Source of the DNA: Cryptomeria japonica
Lineage: Eukaryota > Streptophyta > Pinopsida > Cupressales > Cupressaceae
Assembly: GCF_030272615.1 (NCBI RefSeq)
Contig: NC_081407.1
Location: forward strand, 270,477,870-270,541,869
Direction: 5' to 3'
DNA: 64,000 nucleotides
Within the stretch, counting starts at the first letter, position 1. The number at the start of each line of letters is the position of its first letter. A model generated the notes under the pieces. The model had not been told where the DNA came from. It saw only the letters and a program-made list of their open reading frames with translations, and did no database searches. Shown here in pieces: positions 1 through 12,497 of this stretch. A program made the position numbers and the translations under genes.

Positions 1-3000
1 GAACAACTTGTAAGGCCAATAAGAGCAAGAATTTCAGGTAAAAGGCAGAGATAACCATCTTTAACAAAGTACTTACCAGAAACACTCCCAGTCCAAATAA
101 GTTCATCCTCAGAATCCGAGAGACTAACAAACCTTTCACTCATAATCTTATCAAACTCTCTTTTAGATCTACATCAAGAAAATCAATCGACTTCCATTTG
201 GCTAATTTCAGAGGACCATTCTGAACAATATCAAAATAATCCACCACAGACACACCCCAAAGAGAAGTGAGGAGACCAATCAAGGGAGACCAGACTCTAA
301 TAATAATCAAAGAGCAATGTCCATTCCATGATTCATCTCAAAATGTAGCTTTCCTTCCATCATCAACAACCCATGAGAGACGGGGAGTAATAACTGCTCT
401 GCACTTACATAAGAAATTTCAAATGACAGAACCAGAAGGTAAATTTGAGAATTTGAAAATACTCTCTTTGGGACCATTATTTAGATATTTAGCAAACATA
501 ATCTGAGCCCAAAGAGAGTTTGGCCTCTCATACAATCTCCAAACCAATTTGGCCCCTAAGGCTAAATTTTGATTCTTCAAATTACGAACACCAGTGCCAC
601 CCGAATCCTAAGGAAGGCATATTTTATCCCATGCAACCAAAGGCAACCTCTTTTTGCCATCCTTATTGTTATTCCAAAGAAACGACCTTAGGGTATCTTG
701 CAAGTTTACAATAACAGATCTAGGAGATTTTAATACCGACATTAAATAAATAGGAACAAAATTCAGAACAGATTTAATTAATATCAATTTACCAGCTAAA
801 GACAACCATTTATGATTCCAAGAAAGAATTCTTTTTGAAATGGCCGAAATAACCTTATCCAAAAAATGAAACTTATCTTGCTTAATAAAAAAAGGAATCC
901 CAAGATATATACAGGGCAGGTTACCAATCTGAGAACCCCGAAAGGAATGCAACCTCTTCTGGACAATCAGTGAAGTATTAAGAAAGAAAAGTTTAGACTT
1001 ATCAATATTGACTTTTTGACCAGAAAATGAACCATACTCCTGAATTATACCTAAAATTATCTTAGCCTCTAATAAAGAAGCATGGCCAAACAACAGAGTA
1101 TCATCAGCAAAGAGACAATGAGAAATGATTTGAGGATAATTTGGAATCCTAATACCTCACCAAAGACCCCCCGATCTAGCAGCCCTGATTGCCCAGCTAA
1201 AGGATTCAACAAGAAGAATAAACAAAAAAGGAGAAAGGGGATCTCCTTGCCTCAAACTTCTGGAAGAAGAAAAGAAACTATAAGGAGAACCATTGAGAAT
1301 TACTGAAAATCTTGTAGATGATATACAAGAGCGAATCCATTTTACCCAAGCATAAGAAAAACCCAACCTCAACAGAACCTTACACAAAGCTTGCCATTCT
1401 ACTCTATCATAGGCCTTCATCATATCAAGCTTAAGAATCATAGTTGAAGACTTCTGGGAGGAGATAGAATGCAACACCTCATGCGCCACAATCGCTCCTT
1501 CAACAGTTTCCCTCCCTGGAACAAAACCCCCTTGTTCCAAGGAAATAATCTTAGGTAAAATCTTCGCTAATCTTATAGAAATTTCCTTAGTAAATATTTT
1601 ATATAAGGTATTACACAAAGCAATAGGCCGGAAGTCAACAAAAGACTTTACATCCTCTTTCTTAGGAATAATAGAAATCAAGCTAGCATTCAGTTCTTTC
1701 AAAATAGACCTATTCTGCCTAGCCTCCTCAAGAGCCAGTAAAAAATCATTACCCACAAAGTCCCAACATTTCTGAAAAAAACAAAGGTGTATAACCATCA
1801 GAACCAAGAGCTTTATCAAGGTTCATAGCAAAAACTGCATGTTTAACTTCTTCTAGAGAAAAAGGTTCCATTAACATCTTATTATCTTCCATGGTTACCA
1901 GAGAAGGGACATGAGACTCGAAATTGCTAACATCACTTACTTCTGATGAGAAAATGGTTTTAAAAAACCTAACAACCTCCTTAGCAATATCATCCTGCTC
2001 GGTCAATAATTGACCTTGCTGATCCTGAATACAAGCAATCCTATTCCTACTCCTCTTCAACTTGGTGGAGGAATAAAAAAACTTTGTATTCCTATCCCCC
2101 TCTGAAATCCATAATTCCCTAGACTTCTGTCTCCAATAAATTTCTTCCCTAGCCAAAATCTCATCAAGCTGAGATTTGAGAGACTTTACTTCATCAAAAA
2201 CCCTAGGAACCATACCATGATGAATCACATGGTTATTCAAACATTCTATCATATTTTGAATTCTCTGCTTTTCTTAAAAAATATTCTTAAAATGAACTAA
2301 GTTCCATTCTCGAATATTCAACTTTAAAAAATTGAGCTTTCTAACAATTTGAAACATTCTAGAATCCGAGACAAAAGGAGAAGACTCCCAACATTTTTTA
2401 AGTAAAGGTAGAAAAGAGGGATCTCTAAACCACATAGGCTCAAACTTAAAGGGAGACTTGTGAAGAGGTTTGTCCTCTACAATGGAGAAGGAGATTGGAA
2501 AGTGATCTGAACTCGAATAGGAAGAATAGAAGAAGAGAAATCAACATCCGAATCAATCCAATTTTCAGATAATAATAACCTATCTAATATCTTAGCTATT
2601 TGAGAAAAAACCCTTCTCATATTAGTCCATGTAAAAACGTCATTATGAGTTTTACAATAAAAAAGACCCACATCAGCCATGAAGGTCCCAAAATCATCCA
2701 TAGTCCTTTTGTTGGGAAGAATACCACCACTCTTCTCCCTTAAATCAGTAATAGCATTAAAATCTCCCCCAAACACAACAAAAGATCCCTATCTCAAAGG
2801 AGAGGAGATCCTTCCAAGCTCTCTCCACAATTTACATTTATCTTGAATACGTGAAGGAGCATAAATATTAAAAAGCCAAAATTTAACACTAGAGGCCTTA
2901 CTCTTGATAAAAAACAACATCCGATTAGTATCAAAAGCAACAAGTTGTAGGTCAATATTATAACTATTCCACAAAAGAGCCAAACCACCTGAGGCCCCTA

Positions 3001-3184
3001 AAGAAGAAACAGAAACATGCTTCCACCTTTTCCAGGAAGAAAAAATCACATCCACAGAATCTAAAGACAACTTAGTTTCCTGAAGCAAAAAAACATCACA
3101 CTTAATTAAATCAATTTGAGACTTAATTGAGTGTCTCTTGTTAGGGGCGTTTAAGCCCCTAACATTCCAAGAAATGATCTTCAT
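1..3184 (-). pseudogene. LINE ORF2: endonuclease and reverse transcriptase, broken, partial
   Basis: The protein would nick target DNA and copy the LINE RNA in place. It opens at 3184 with MKIISWNVRGLN, the start of an APE-type endonuclease; QETK and GGDFNAITD follow as further endonuclease motifs. A coiled, charged linker (about 1750-2250) leads into the RT, where LISIIPKK, FRPIALCN, GFVPGRETVEGA, KAYDRVEW, RQGDPLSPFLF and the catalytic FADDTLLFG (about 1085-1110) appear in the expected order. The thumb region and TYLGIPF-like motif (IYLGIPFFI) follow near 900. Frame changes occur around 2480 and 1800. In-frame stops include TAG near 2788 and TGA near 1157, both where CAG or CGA is expected. 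The zf-RVT and RNase H parts are not seen here. Confidence 0.92.
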
Positions 3185-3219
3185 TGTCCTCGAGGGGAGG
3201 CAGAAGCTCCCCTCTTCCC

Positions 3220-5336
3220 TTAGGTTGGAGAAATTTTACTATCTCCAAAGGAATTATGCAAATTCCTCTTAACAACCATCGACCTAGTAACCGGGGGGGT
3301 ACAAGTTGGATTCTTAGCCCTCTGTACCAATGTTTCAGAAAAAATACCTAACTTTTTAGATCTATCCAAAGAAAAAGAATGTTTCCCTAGCCTATCACCA
3401 GGAGATGCAGACAAGGTCTTTTGAATACCCGCATCAATCTCCATTTGAGTTTTATGGTTTTTCAGAGGTCTCCCCCTACAAGGAGAAACCACCGGAGATG
3501 ACAAAATTATGCTTGATTGGATGATTGGTAATTTCTTACTCGAATTAGGCGACACCATTTCTCCTACAATCTCTTCAGAAACTTTAGAAGCTAACACCTC
3601 AAATGGATTCTGAGAAGCGGATAAAGGAAGAGACTTATTAATATTTCCCAAATCACACTCAATAGAGTTAACAACCCGCTCAGTTACATGCTCATCCAGC
3701 TTGAGATCATGAGTATTCAAAAGCTCATTAACCTGAAGAACTGTATTAACATCCAGGATAATGATCGATTCATCTGAAGGCAAAAAATTGCCCCTCCTAT
3801 CTTTATCCTTTACTAAATCCTGAATCTATTGGAACAAATGTTCCTCATTTGGAGAACCCATGAAAATGTTTGAAGAAGTTACCTTATTCAAAGTTTCGTT
3901 AGCAGACCAAAAACCCAACCCCAAATTATCATTTTTCATATTTGGGATGTTATCCAGAGACTGAACAGAGTTAACGTTATCGTGCTTACCAGGAGATTCC
4001 ACACCATTCAAATTCAGAGAAGGCTTAGGATGTTCTAACATGGTAACATCAAGCTCTGGGAGAACAAAAGTCAAAGTTGTAGAGTTCAATAAATGCTCAC
4101 AAGCTTTAGGACCAACATCCTTGGCCATAGCAGAATGATTTACCACTGTTTTTGGGTTATTAGACTTGCCTATTTTAAAATTGATAAACAAAGGCGCATC
4201 CACAATTAAAGAACACAAAGGGAGATCATTAGTCAACTTATCAATCGGTTGCAGCCAAATTCCATCACTAGATTTAAGATTACAAGTCCTAGGGCAAACA
4301 AAATCAGGACTAACCAGAACACAAATTTTTACCACAACCACCCCATCCACCATATCTGATTTAGAAGTTAAAAAAGTGCCAAACTTATCACCAATCATTT
4401 TAAACACCTCCAGATCCACGAATTCGAATGTCAAATTAGGCAAACCAAACGATACCGGACAGATTTTAGGTTTAGACCAATCGGGCACAAAAAAAGGTTT
4501 CCAAGTCGAAACAGAGATCACATTATTCCCAAACCAGTGATATTCAGATTTAAGAACCTCGGTTCTAACCAAAGGAGAATCAAAATCAATGATGAACGAA
4601 TTAGCAAACAATAATTGCAAATAACACACACCCGACCAACGTTTCTTCAATTTATGATGCAATTTCGACAAACAAATTTGATAACCCTAAATAACCCCAG
4701 AGATAGCAATCGAATGCAAGCTACTTGCTTTAGTAGCAATGTAAGATCCAGCAAGATCCAAACAAGAAATAGGTGCCCAAACCTAAGGAAGGGAGCCAAT
4801 GGTCGGATTAGGACCAATGACATTTTCAATTACCTTATCCCCTTGCAGACATAACTCTGGAGAAACCGTCGGTAAAACCTTATATGCCTATTTTGACAAT
4901 AATTCCTCTGCATTTTTTGAAGGAGCTAAAACCCCCACCTTCTCACCCACCTTCGAGGATTTAACAATCTCAACAAAAGAAACTTTACCCCCCATCTTTG
5001 CAGTCCTTATTCCCGGGCGACCCATAAAACGATTCCGAAAAAACCTATGATTAAGAACCTTCCCATCGTAGTTGTGCGTATGCCCACAAAACCCTTGCCA
5101 AAGGTGATTGCGAAAACCATGAGAACCACCTTGGTTTGTGGAATCCCACACTCCCAGCTGACCATAACCAAAACCCTCTGGTTTCTTTCAAAATTAACAT
5201 GCTCCCTCCGCCCAGCCGTTACTACCATATCCACCCAATTTCCCTTTCCAAAAACCCATTGTGGGACATGTGGTGGGTCTTCCCAGCCCACATCTGCCCA
5301 CGCACCAACACCTCCTTTGTCGCCGATAACGAGCAA
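3220..5336 (-). pseudogene. LINE ORF1: DUF4283-type RNA-binding protein, broken
   Basis: Plant L1 ORF1 proteins bind the element RNA and usually carry a DUF4283 domain and a CCHC knuckle. Between about 4670 and 4200 the minus strand reads a DUF4283-like block, with SEYHWFGNNVISVSTWKPFF, VSFGLPNLTFEF and KMIGDKFGTFL as recognisable pieces. An upstream part (4888-5336) is split over two overlapping frames, which points to a frameshift near 5050-5150. A serine-rich tail (3220-3783) ends 35 bp before ORF2. I see no intact zinc knuckle. The position before ORF2 supports the call as much as the domain does. Confidence 0.8.
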
Positions 5337-5340
5337 AAAT

Positions 5341-7461
5341 TTGCAGAGATTAACAATTAATTATTTAATAATTAAAGATGATTAAAATATAAAATGTTAT
5401 TACGAGACAAATATTGATCGATTTTTTTTAATTTTTTTTTTAACATGCACTAGTTATTGAAGTTATCTGTTTCAACAAAAAATTAAGGAAAAAAAATGTT
5501 TGATTATTTTTGCAACATGAATTGGAGCTTAGTTTTAATGAAATTTTTAACAATTTATTTTTTGCTCTTAAATTTATAAAATAAAGACATCAAAATAATT
5601 TTCGTTTGTTTTTTCTTTAAAATTACGAACATGAACTTCATCACAAATTCTACATTTCATTAGTTTACGTCGTTTTGAAATTTGAAACATAAAATCACTT
5701 TTATGTAGTCAAAGTTAGAAAAAAAAATTTGTGTTTGCCGATTCCTTTTCAAAATTGTGATATAGATTCATGCTTTTATCTATTGACAAAGATTTATTTT
5801 ACATAATTTAATCTATAAATATTCAAGAGAATAATTGATCTCTTGTGACATTGAATCTTTTTAATAGCCTTCCTTTAGAAAAATATTTCATCTCGAGGTA
5901 ATTGAATTCATGTTAGCACAAATATAAAAAAAAAGATACAAATGCACTATAAAAAATGATTAAGCATCTATTTGTGAATTTGGAAGTTTGAAGAATGGGC
6001 ACACATCCACACACCTAATCAAGATGATTTATACACTATGTTATATAAAAGTTTAGTTTGTTTATGCCATCCAGACAATTTTCAAACCTAAAGAAGAATA
6101 GGAAAAACAAATACATAACAAAGTCAAAATTGTCTTGTTCAAGATAAGTTGGACACACCAGACCTATTGGAAACTATGAAGATCATTCTTAAATGAATAA
6201 TTTAAAGAAAGAGGTTAATAAAATATTGAATATCTTGTAACCAGTTATCTTTATTTCTTGAAGCTCATTTTTTAGTAAAAGGGAATGACAATCTAATTTT
6301 TATTATTTATTAATGCATTAAGGGTATCAATCTAATCCTTGATCAGATTACCAATTTGGGATATGTAACCTTTCACATTGTTGATTAATTTGTAGTTGTT
6401 TTCTAAAGACTTCATAATATTTGAGTAACTGCTTTGAAGTGCATTTATTTTCTTGTATAACTTTCTTCAACATCTAGTTTACTTTATTGGTAATGTTGGT
6501 CATCTTGAATTTGTAGAGCATTTTTATTTTTAAGTTAATCAATTTGATAAGAGGCATTTTGTTTTAGTTGGAGGTTTTTAAGTCATATTCATTTTCACAT
6601 AGAATCAAGCAATTTTTTGAGTTTATCTTACTCTGGAGACTATGAGGTGCAACATTGTTTTGTTAAAATTATCGAATAAAAAATTTCATTCTTATAAGCT
6701 AACTGAAGTTTTGTCAAATCTTTAAGATTATTGGTTCGAGTATTTTGCACCTTCCAAATCCTATTAGTAATATGGTTATATCGTAATTTTAATGTATTGT
6801 TATAGATAGGACTTCATTGGGGTACTTCTCTTGGATGAATGTAGGAGTTTCCTTAGATGAAATATTGTATCACTTGGCAATAGTATAGTATAGTTTTAGT
6901 CCCTTTGAGCTCTTGAAATGTGGATGATTACAAATTTGATTTAATATTTAATTCTTAAATACCAGCATGAACTTCTTCCTAAGCTCCATTACAAGCATCT
7001 ATAGCAATAGAATTTCAACATTTTGAATAAGTAAAATTTAATAGATTTAATTTAAATATTTTGATAAAAATACAAATAAAGTTTATTTTTTTATACATAT
7101 TAATATGCCTTTTATCTATTTTGTCAGTCAATTTAGACTAAAAAATTTGTTTAATTTACAAATTTTAAAATATCATATTAATTTTAAAATACAAAAAAAA
7201 TATAAAAATAATAATCCTTAATTTAATAAATTAAAAAAATTTAATGAACAATTCTCAATTTTAAAGTAGAGGAAATTTCTATGGTATTTGATATCAATGA
7301 ATTTAAACTAAAGCATTTTAACTTATAGAAAATTCAAATTTCATTTTCAATTAGATTGAACAATCTATTTATAAAAATCATAAATGAAAATGATTTAAAA
7401 ACAATGAAGGAATTCACTTACTTATTGATAGGGAAATCCCTTTTTGCAAGTACTTGATTTT
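5341..7461. other. AT-rich stretch without recognisable genes
   Basis: About 2.1 kb of AT-rich sequence with runs of T and A and stops in every frame. I see no domain, no terminal repeats and no RNA gene. It is the unoccupied flank of the LTR element that starts at 7467. Confidence 0.6.
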
Positions 7462-7466
7462 GTTCT

Positions 7467-7921
7467 TGTTGGTGTAAATAAATATTTATTTTGGATATTA
7501 TTACACTTTACTTAAGTTAACTTAGGATAATGCATCTCTTCGTAGTTTGGATTTGAGACACTTAGGGAAGTGTGCACATAGGGATAGAGCTTGTAGGAGA
7601 AATTCCACCTTTTGTGGTCTTATTTTGCTGTTACACTCCACATTCGGTGGGTCATCCACCTCTTGTGGAATATTATATTATTTCTCCTACCTACCCCTAG
7701 TATTTCTTACCTACCCTTGTTTCTCATCGAGCCACATGTCATATTTGTGTGCTCATACATCCATATGGTCTTGCCTATATAAGCAAGCCTATATTCATTG
7801 TATTGGTGAATCCAGTTGATCATTTGCATATTGATGAGAATACAGTTTTGTTATTGTCATTCTATTTTGTTCTCTCTTATTTGTGATTTCCATTGCCTCT
7901 TGATCTTGGCAAAATCTCACA
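7467..7921 (+). repeat. 5' LTR (455 bp)
   Basis: Left terminal repeat of the 7467-10283 element, bounded by TG and CA. It contains a TATA box at 7776-7783 and should drive transcription rightwards. Confidence 0.93.
7776..7783 (+). promoter_or_regulatory. TATA box in 5' LTR
   Basis: TATATAAG lies 310 bp into the LTR, in a position typical of an LTR promoter. The same octamer is kept in the 3' LTR at 10138-10145. Confidence 0.7.
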
Positions 7922-7933
7922 TGCTATAAGAGC
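7922..7933 (+). other. Primer-binding site, tRNA-iMet type
   Basis: TGCTATAAGAGC directly follows the 5' LTR and matches the consensus TGGTATCAGAGC at 10 of 12 positions. A second candidate, TGGTATCAAAGC at 7949-7960, matches at 11 of 12 but is displaced by 27 bp from the LTR. Either may prime minus-strand synthesis. Confidence 0.7.
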
Positions 7934-8470
7934 TGTTCCAAATCTACATGGTATCAAAGCCATTGGAGTGCCATTGGTTTGCCAATTGAAAGAATTTTGG
8001 GGTTTGCATTTTGGAGCTTTCTATTGCAGGTTATTATTGGAGCTTGTTGGATCAAATCTAAGGTCACTATTGAATTGAGGAGGTTCGAACAAATAAGAAT
8101 CGCCTTTTTCGTCCAATTCCGACATCTGAGGCCAAATCTAGAGCCGTTTGAAGGTGGAGGGTGGTGACTTGTCCTGGCAGCGATCTGCAATTTTGGAGCA
8201 TTTTTGGTCAAATCCATCATCGCCATTGCGCTCAGAAGGCCCAAAAGCCCCAAGATCGACTGTCAATTCGTCGAAATCGGCCTCCGTCACCTTGAGTTGA
8301 AAAAATCTCGCCTCCCAGCCCGCCGTACGGACTTGCAAGTACAGGTCTGAAAATTATTTTTTAATTTTCGAAAATTAAGAAAAAAAAAATTAAATATGAA
8401 GGGGGGGGGAGGCGTTTTTATTGTTTTAGTTTTTTTTTGGGGCGAAAAAATAATTTTTGGGGGTTTTTGG

Positions 8471-8646
8471 CCCACAGGCCACCTGCGTGTACCTCAAGTG
8501 TACCTGTGGGTACCGCAAGCCACCTGCGGCGCTGCAGGGTACTTGTGGCCCCACAGTGTACCTGTGGGTCACCGCAGGCTCTGCGGCTCCGCAGTGTACC
8601 TGCGGGTGTCCGCAAGCACTGCGGTCCCGCAGTACTACGGGCCCCT
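8471..8646 (+). repeat. GC-rich short-motif array inside the non-autonomous LTR element
   Basis: About 175 bp of GC-rich sequence in which AGTGTACCTGYGGGT followed by CCGCARGC recurs at about 8497, 8555 and 8593, with extra partial copies (CCACCTGCG, CTGCGGC). It is rich in CpG and CHG sites and sits between T/G-rich and T/A-rich runs. Translation gives a repeated cysteine-rich reading in several frames, which I take as an artefact of the repeat. Confidence 0.75.
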
Positions 8647-8679
8647 CCCCGCATGGGGGGGTAAATTGATTTTATTTTA

Positions 8680-8940
8680 TTTTTTTAAAGTTTTTTTAAA
8701 TAAAACTTTTTCAAATAAGTTTTTTTTAATAATTAAAAAAAATAAACTTTTTTATAAAAGTTTTTTTTCTTTAATAAATTTTTATTAAAAAATTTTTTTA
8801 TTTCATTTTTTTTTTTTTCAAAAAAATGGCTATCGTTTTTTTCCTTATTTTTTAATAAATTTTTTTTTGCATGGGCATAAGAATTGTTTTTATTTAGATT
8901 TTTAAAATCTTTTAAAAACATAAACATCATTTAATAAGTC
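8680..8940. repeat. Low-complexity poly-T/poly-A tract
   Basis: Long T runs alternate with A runs over about 260 bp inside the element. The tract has strong hairpin potential and no coding content. Confidence 0.7.
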
Positions 8941-9818
8941 AAATTGGGAACACTTTTTTTGTTGTCACTTCACACCTGTCTTGCAGTGCTTCCAACCGGC
9001 AGTCAAGAGGGGGTTGATTTGCTCCTTTATATCTCTTGGCCACATCCCAATCGGAGGCTTCTTTTTCTGCAATATTCTACAGGGCTTCTTGGTGGTATCA
9101 TCTTCATGTTTCCAGATTTGCACTATCATGTTGTACGCTCTTGCATGAGCAATGTTGTACTCGCACTATCATAAAGTGTCACATCTCTTTGTATCTTGTC
9201 ATTGTTGACATATTTGATGTAATCCTCTTGTATACATAGATTAGGAATATCTTGTGAGACTTGGTGCATGGCTCCAGTTGAGACTTAGATTGTACACATT
9301 TGTGCATGGCTCCCGTGAGACTTGGATTGTACCGGTATTTCTGCTATTTCTGAGTATCCAGATGATGCTCACAGCAGGTTGTCTCCATGCCTGATTTTCT
9401 TTTTGTTGCAGCGAGTGATTCATCGTCATCGACTTGGTACCTGGTTTTGTCACACTTTGACATTATTGGTGCAGCATTGGCTCTCTTTCTTCTTTATGGG
9501 GAGGTATTTTGGTCATCATCATTGGACCATCTTTGCAGGAGATTCACCATTGATGGGGGGCTTCATGGTCTCTTCTTCTCTCTTATGGGGGGGACATAGT
9601 TTGTTCTTCTCGTTCATCATTGAGAGCATTGTGTGCTTTCATCATCTCTCTTTTGGGGGAGGGTTTTTTCCCATTAGGTTTTTCTCTCTTTCCCTGCTTT
9701 ATGGGAGATTGCATTTGCATTTGTACATGGGTACCTAACATGGCCTCGTAGTCGGGACCCATCTTGCATTGCTTAGTTGCATTGTTGACTTGAGTCTTCA
9801 TTCTCCTAAGTTGCACTT

Positions 9819-9828
9819 AAGGGGGGGG
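9819..9828 (+). other. Polypurine tract
   Basis: AAGGGGGGGG immediately precedes the 3' LTR and is the expected plus-strand primer. Further G runs occur upstream (about 9555, 9586 and 9655). Confidence 0.85.
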
Positions 9829-10283
9829 TGTTGGTGTAAATAAATATTCATTTTGGATATTATTACACTTTACTTAAGTTAACTTAGGATAATGCATCTC
9901 TTCGTAGTTTGGATTTGAGACACTTAGGGAAGTGTGCACATAGGGATAGAGCTTGTAGGAGAAATTCCACCTTTTGTGGTCTTATTTTGCTGTTACACTC
10001 CACATTCGATGGGTCATCCACCTCTTGTGGAATATTATATTATTTCTCCTACCTACCCCTAGTATTTCTTACCTACCCTTGTTTCTCATTGAGCCACATG
10101 TCATATTTGTGTGCTCATACATCCATATGGCCTTGCCTATATAAGCAGGCCTATATTCATTGTATTAGTGAATCCAGTTGATCATCTGCATATTGATGAT
10201 AATACAGTTTTGTTCTTGTCATTCTATTTTGTTCTCTCTTATTTGTGCTTTCCATTGCCTCTTGATCTTGGCAAAATCTCACA
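9829..10283 (+). repeat. 3' LTR (455 bp)
   Basis: Right terminal repeat, the same length as the left copy and about 98 percent identical by eye. The TATA box recurs at 10138-10145. It is followed at once by the GTTCT target duplication. Confidence 0.93.
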
Positions 10284-10659
10284 GTTCTCCTATTTTGATT
10301 TTTACTAACTATTGCTCTGTTTGTATCCCTTATTTATATTTATTTTTTTAATTTTTGTTTTGTTTTTATAGTTTTTTCTTTTTCTTTTTATTTGTTTGGT
10401 TTATAAAATTAGTCAACATAATCATGCAACTAATAAAAACATTATTTTTTATTAGACAAAGTTGTTTAAAAAGAATTGAAAACCTTATACATTAGACAAA
10501 ACAACTAAAAGCATATACAACAATCCCAAGAGGAAAATTTGGCTATACTTGAGTTACCAAACTAGAATATTAAAATTGCAACAATATTGCTAAGGTTAAA
10601 AGAGTACCTAATGATCAAGCCTACAATGCTAAACATTACCTAATGAGACTTTTCTATTG

Positions 10660-11560
10660 TTTTTTTTCAATTATTGAGGAAATGTTATCAACCAAATTTT
10701 TAGACCTATGAGAAAGAGGGAGAATTTTCCCTTAGAGAGGCCACCCATGGTTGCAATAAAATCAATAGAATATCCATTCGGTATTTCTAGTAGTTGATCA
10801 ACCTCCTTAAGATTAGGAAGATGTAACATTAAAACGACGGGAAAATTGGAGCAAAGAAAATGAGACACTAAGTAGCATAATTAGTAAGTGGATGAAACTC
10901 ACTAAAAGGGGATAAAGGCGTAGTACCCTGTTGAGTCACACAAATTACACAAGAAACACCGTCATGGACATTAATTGGTATAGTTGAAACAAGAGAGGAC
11001 CCAAAATGATGAAGACTTGTCATCATTAGAGGAGTCAACTAATAAACAGTTATGCCCATAAATAATCAAGTGGTATTCACATGCATTCCTCCCCGATGCA
11101 GTTGCCCCTTACACTAAGGAACATGACAATCAAAAGCTAGACATCAAGTGGTAAAAAATCATCTACATCTGAAGGGGAGACCCTCATAAACAAGTGATTG
11201 AATCCATGGACTATCCAACAACATACAAATAATGTCCCCACAAAGAGCCTTGGTGATATCAATATCCATCATAATGCGTGCAAACATTGAGTGAATCTTG
11301 TAGTAAGTAGAATCAATATTCAAGAAATGATCAACAACATTTTTAATAGCGTCATAAAAATAATCTTCACAAAATTAGATAGGAATATTTAGAAGTCAAA
11401 TCTATTTACCAATCTAACAGTGAAGGGTTTAGAGAGGTCGATGAAGGAGGTGGACCAATGCTTGATTAAGAGAGATTTTTTACCTCACATTCAAATCTTG
11501 TTGTCAAACACATAATATATTTCCCTTGAAGAAGAAAAATTGCTATGAAAAATCCCTTAT
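10660..11560 (-). pseudogene. Degenerate L1 ORF1 remnant (DUF4283 plus zinc-knuckle region)
   Basis: On the minus strand at about 11290-11150 the reading ARIMMDIDITKALCGDI, then WIQSLVYEGLPFRC, matches the pattern at the end of DUF4283 in plant L1 ORF1 (a run like ARxCVEIDLSK, then YEGxPFRC before the knuckle). The following C-x2-C-x4-H-x4-C is broken by stops and only FRC and AFDC remain. A downstream open stretch of 65 codons (10671-10868) is probably the ORF1 tail. No endonuclease or RT follows within the window before the young LTR element at 10283, so only a fragment is present. Confidence 0.6.
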
Positions 11561-11701
11561 AACAAGGGACTAGCTCGATCTTATCATCACTGAAATATTT
11601 TGATTATTATAAACCTATGTGTGAAGGTTAGGACGAGTGGACCACAAGTTATTGAATGTGTAGACCAAGTCCTAACGATGATAAAAGGCTTAACTTTTTA
11701 C

Positions 11702-12482
11702 TGTTTATGGTGAAAATGGATAACAATAATAATGAAAGGCTAAATGAATTCAACCACAAAACCCTAGCCTAACAACAACAAAAATCCACCATAACATATG
11801 AAGATTACCTAAGACAATGCAAATCAAATAAAATCACAAAGATTATACCATCACATGTCCAATAGGGTTTGAATCTTCATTCTTCCTATCTCCATTGATC
11901 TTGCTTGATATATTTGCTCTCAGATTTTATGTGCACAAGAGCTCAACAAAGAACGGAAGTGTGGTTGCAAGTAGGATTGCATATGAAAGTTTGAATGCTA
12001 GGATGCTTGATTATAATGTGTAGCTCAAGGTTTGATAATGAAGGAAGCATCTTCTTATAGAGAAGACACTATGAGAAATGGAAGGATAAGATTGAGAGGT
12101 GTAAAAGATAAATGGTCGGCTATGATTAGAGGGTAGGTAGATGAAATAATAAAATAATGAGAGGGTAGGTAGTGTATGAATTAAGAGATGAATGACGTGT
12201 CATAGGTAGAAAAGGAAAATGAATGAATTAAATAAATAAAGATACATTTAATTAATAGAAGAAGTGGGATCAATTAAATAAATAGAATATTTATTTAATT
12301 TAGACAAAATGATAATTTAAATAAATAAAAGTATTTATGTAAATCAGAAATAAGGATAAAAGAGGATAAATAAATTCATTAAATAAATAAAGATTTATTC
12401 AATTAATAGAAGAATTAGGCTAAAGTAATTAAATAAATAAAGATATTTATTTAATTAGACATGACAATTTTAAGTGTCTACA
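11702..12482 (-). repeat. 3' LTR of the Tat element (781 bp)
   Basis: On the minus strand it starts TGTAGACACTTAAAA and ends CACCATAAACA. The half next to the interior is built from AT-rich blocks resembling TTAAATAAATAAAG. The TATA region is degraded (CTCTATAAG on the minus strand near 12057), unlike the other two copies of this LTR in the window. Confidence 0.92.
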
Positions 12483-12497
12483 TTTTGCCCCTCTTTG
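12483..12497 (-). other. Polypurine tract of the Tat element
   Basis: On the minus strand, CAAAGAGGGGCAAAA ends exactly where the 3' LTR begins. This fixes the element orientation independently of the ORFs. Confidence 0.85.

Larger units (their letters stand above)
1..5340 (-). mobile_element. L1-type non-LTR retrotransposon (LINE 1), 3' end beyond the window
   Basis: This is a minus-strand plant L1 with ORF1 (3220-5336) followed by ORF2 (1-3184), separated by about 35 bp. ORF2 still lacks its C-terminal RNase H region at the window edge, so the element continues to the left. Coding begins directly at the right end, and AT-rich sequence with no similarity follows beyond about 5345. Both ORFs carry stops and frameshifts, so the copy is dead. 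I could not define a target duplication because the 3' end is not in the window. Confidence 0.9.
7467..10283 (+). mobile_element. Complete non-autonomous LTR retrotransposon (LARD/TRIM-like, 2.8 kb)
   Basis: Two 455-bp direct repeats (7467-7921 and 9829-10283) start with TGTTGGTG and end with TCTCACA. They are flanked by a perfect 5-bp target duplication, GTTCT, at 7462-7466 and 10284-10288. A tRNA-iMet-like primer site follows the left LTR and a polypurine tract precedes the right one, so orientation is plus. By eye the LTRs differ at about ten positions, mostly transitions, which suggests a fairly recent insertion. The 1.9-kb interior holds no gag or pol. It must have been moved by enzymes supplied in trans. 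The interior is unusual: a GC-rich repeat island followed by long T and A runs. Confidence 0.93.

Noticed and set aside
8396-8669. Cysteine-rich repeated peptide (CTCG, CGYR) suggesting a metallothionein-like or small secreted protein
   Set aside because: The reading comes from the GC-rich DNA repeat in several frames at once. There is no signal peptide and no conserved start.
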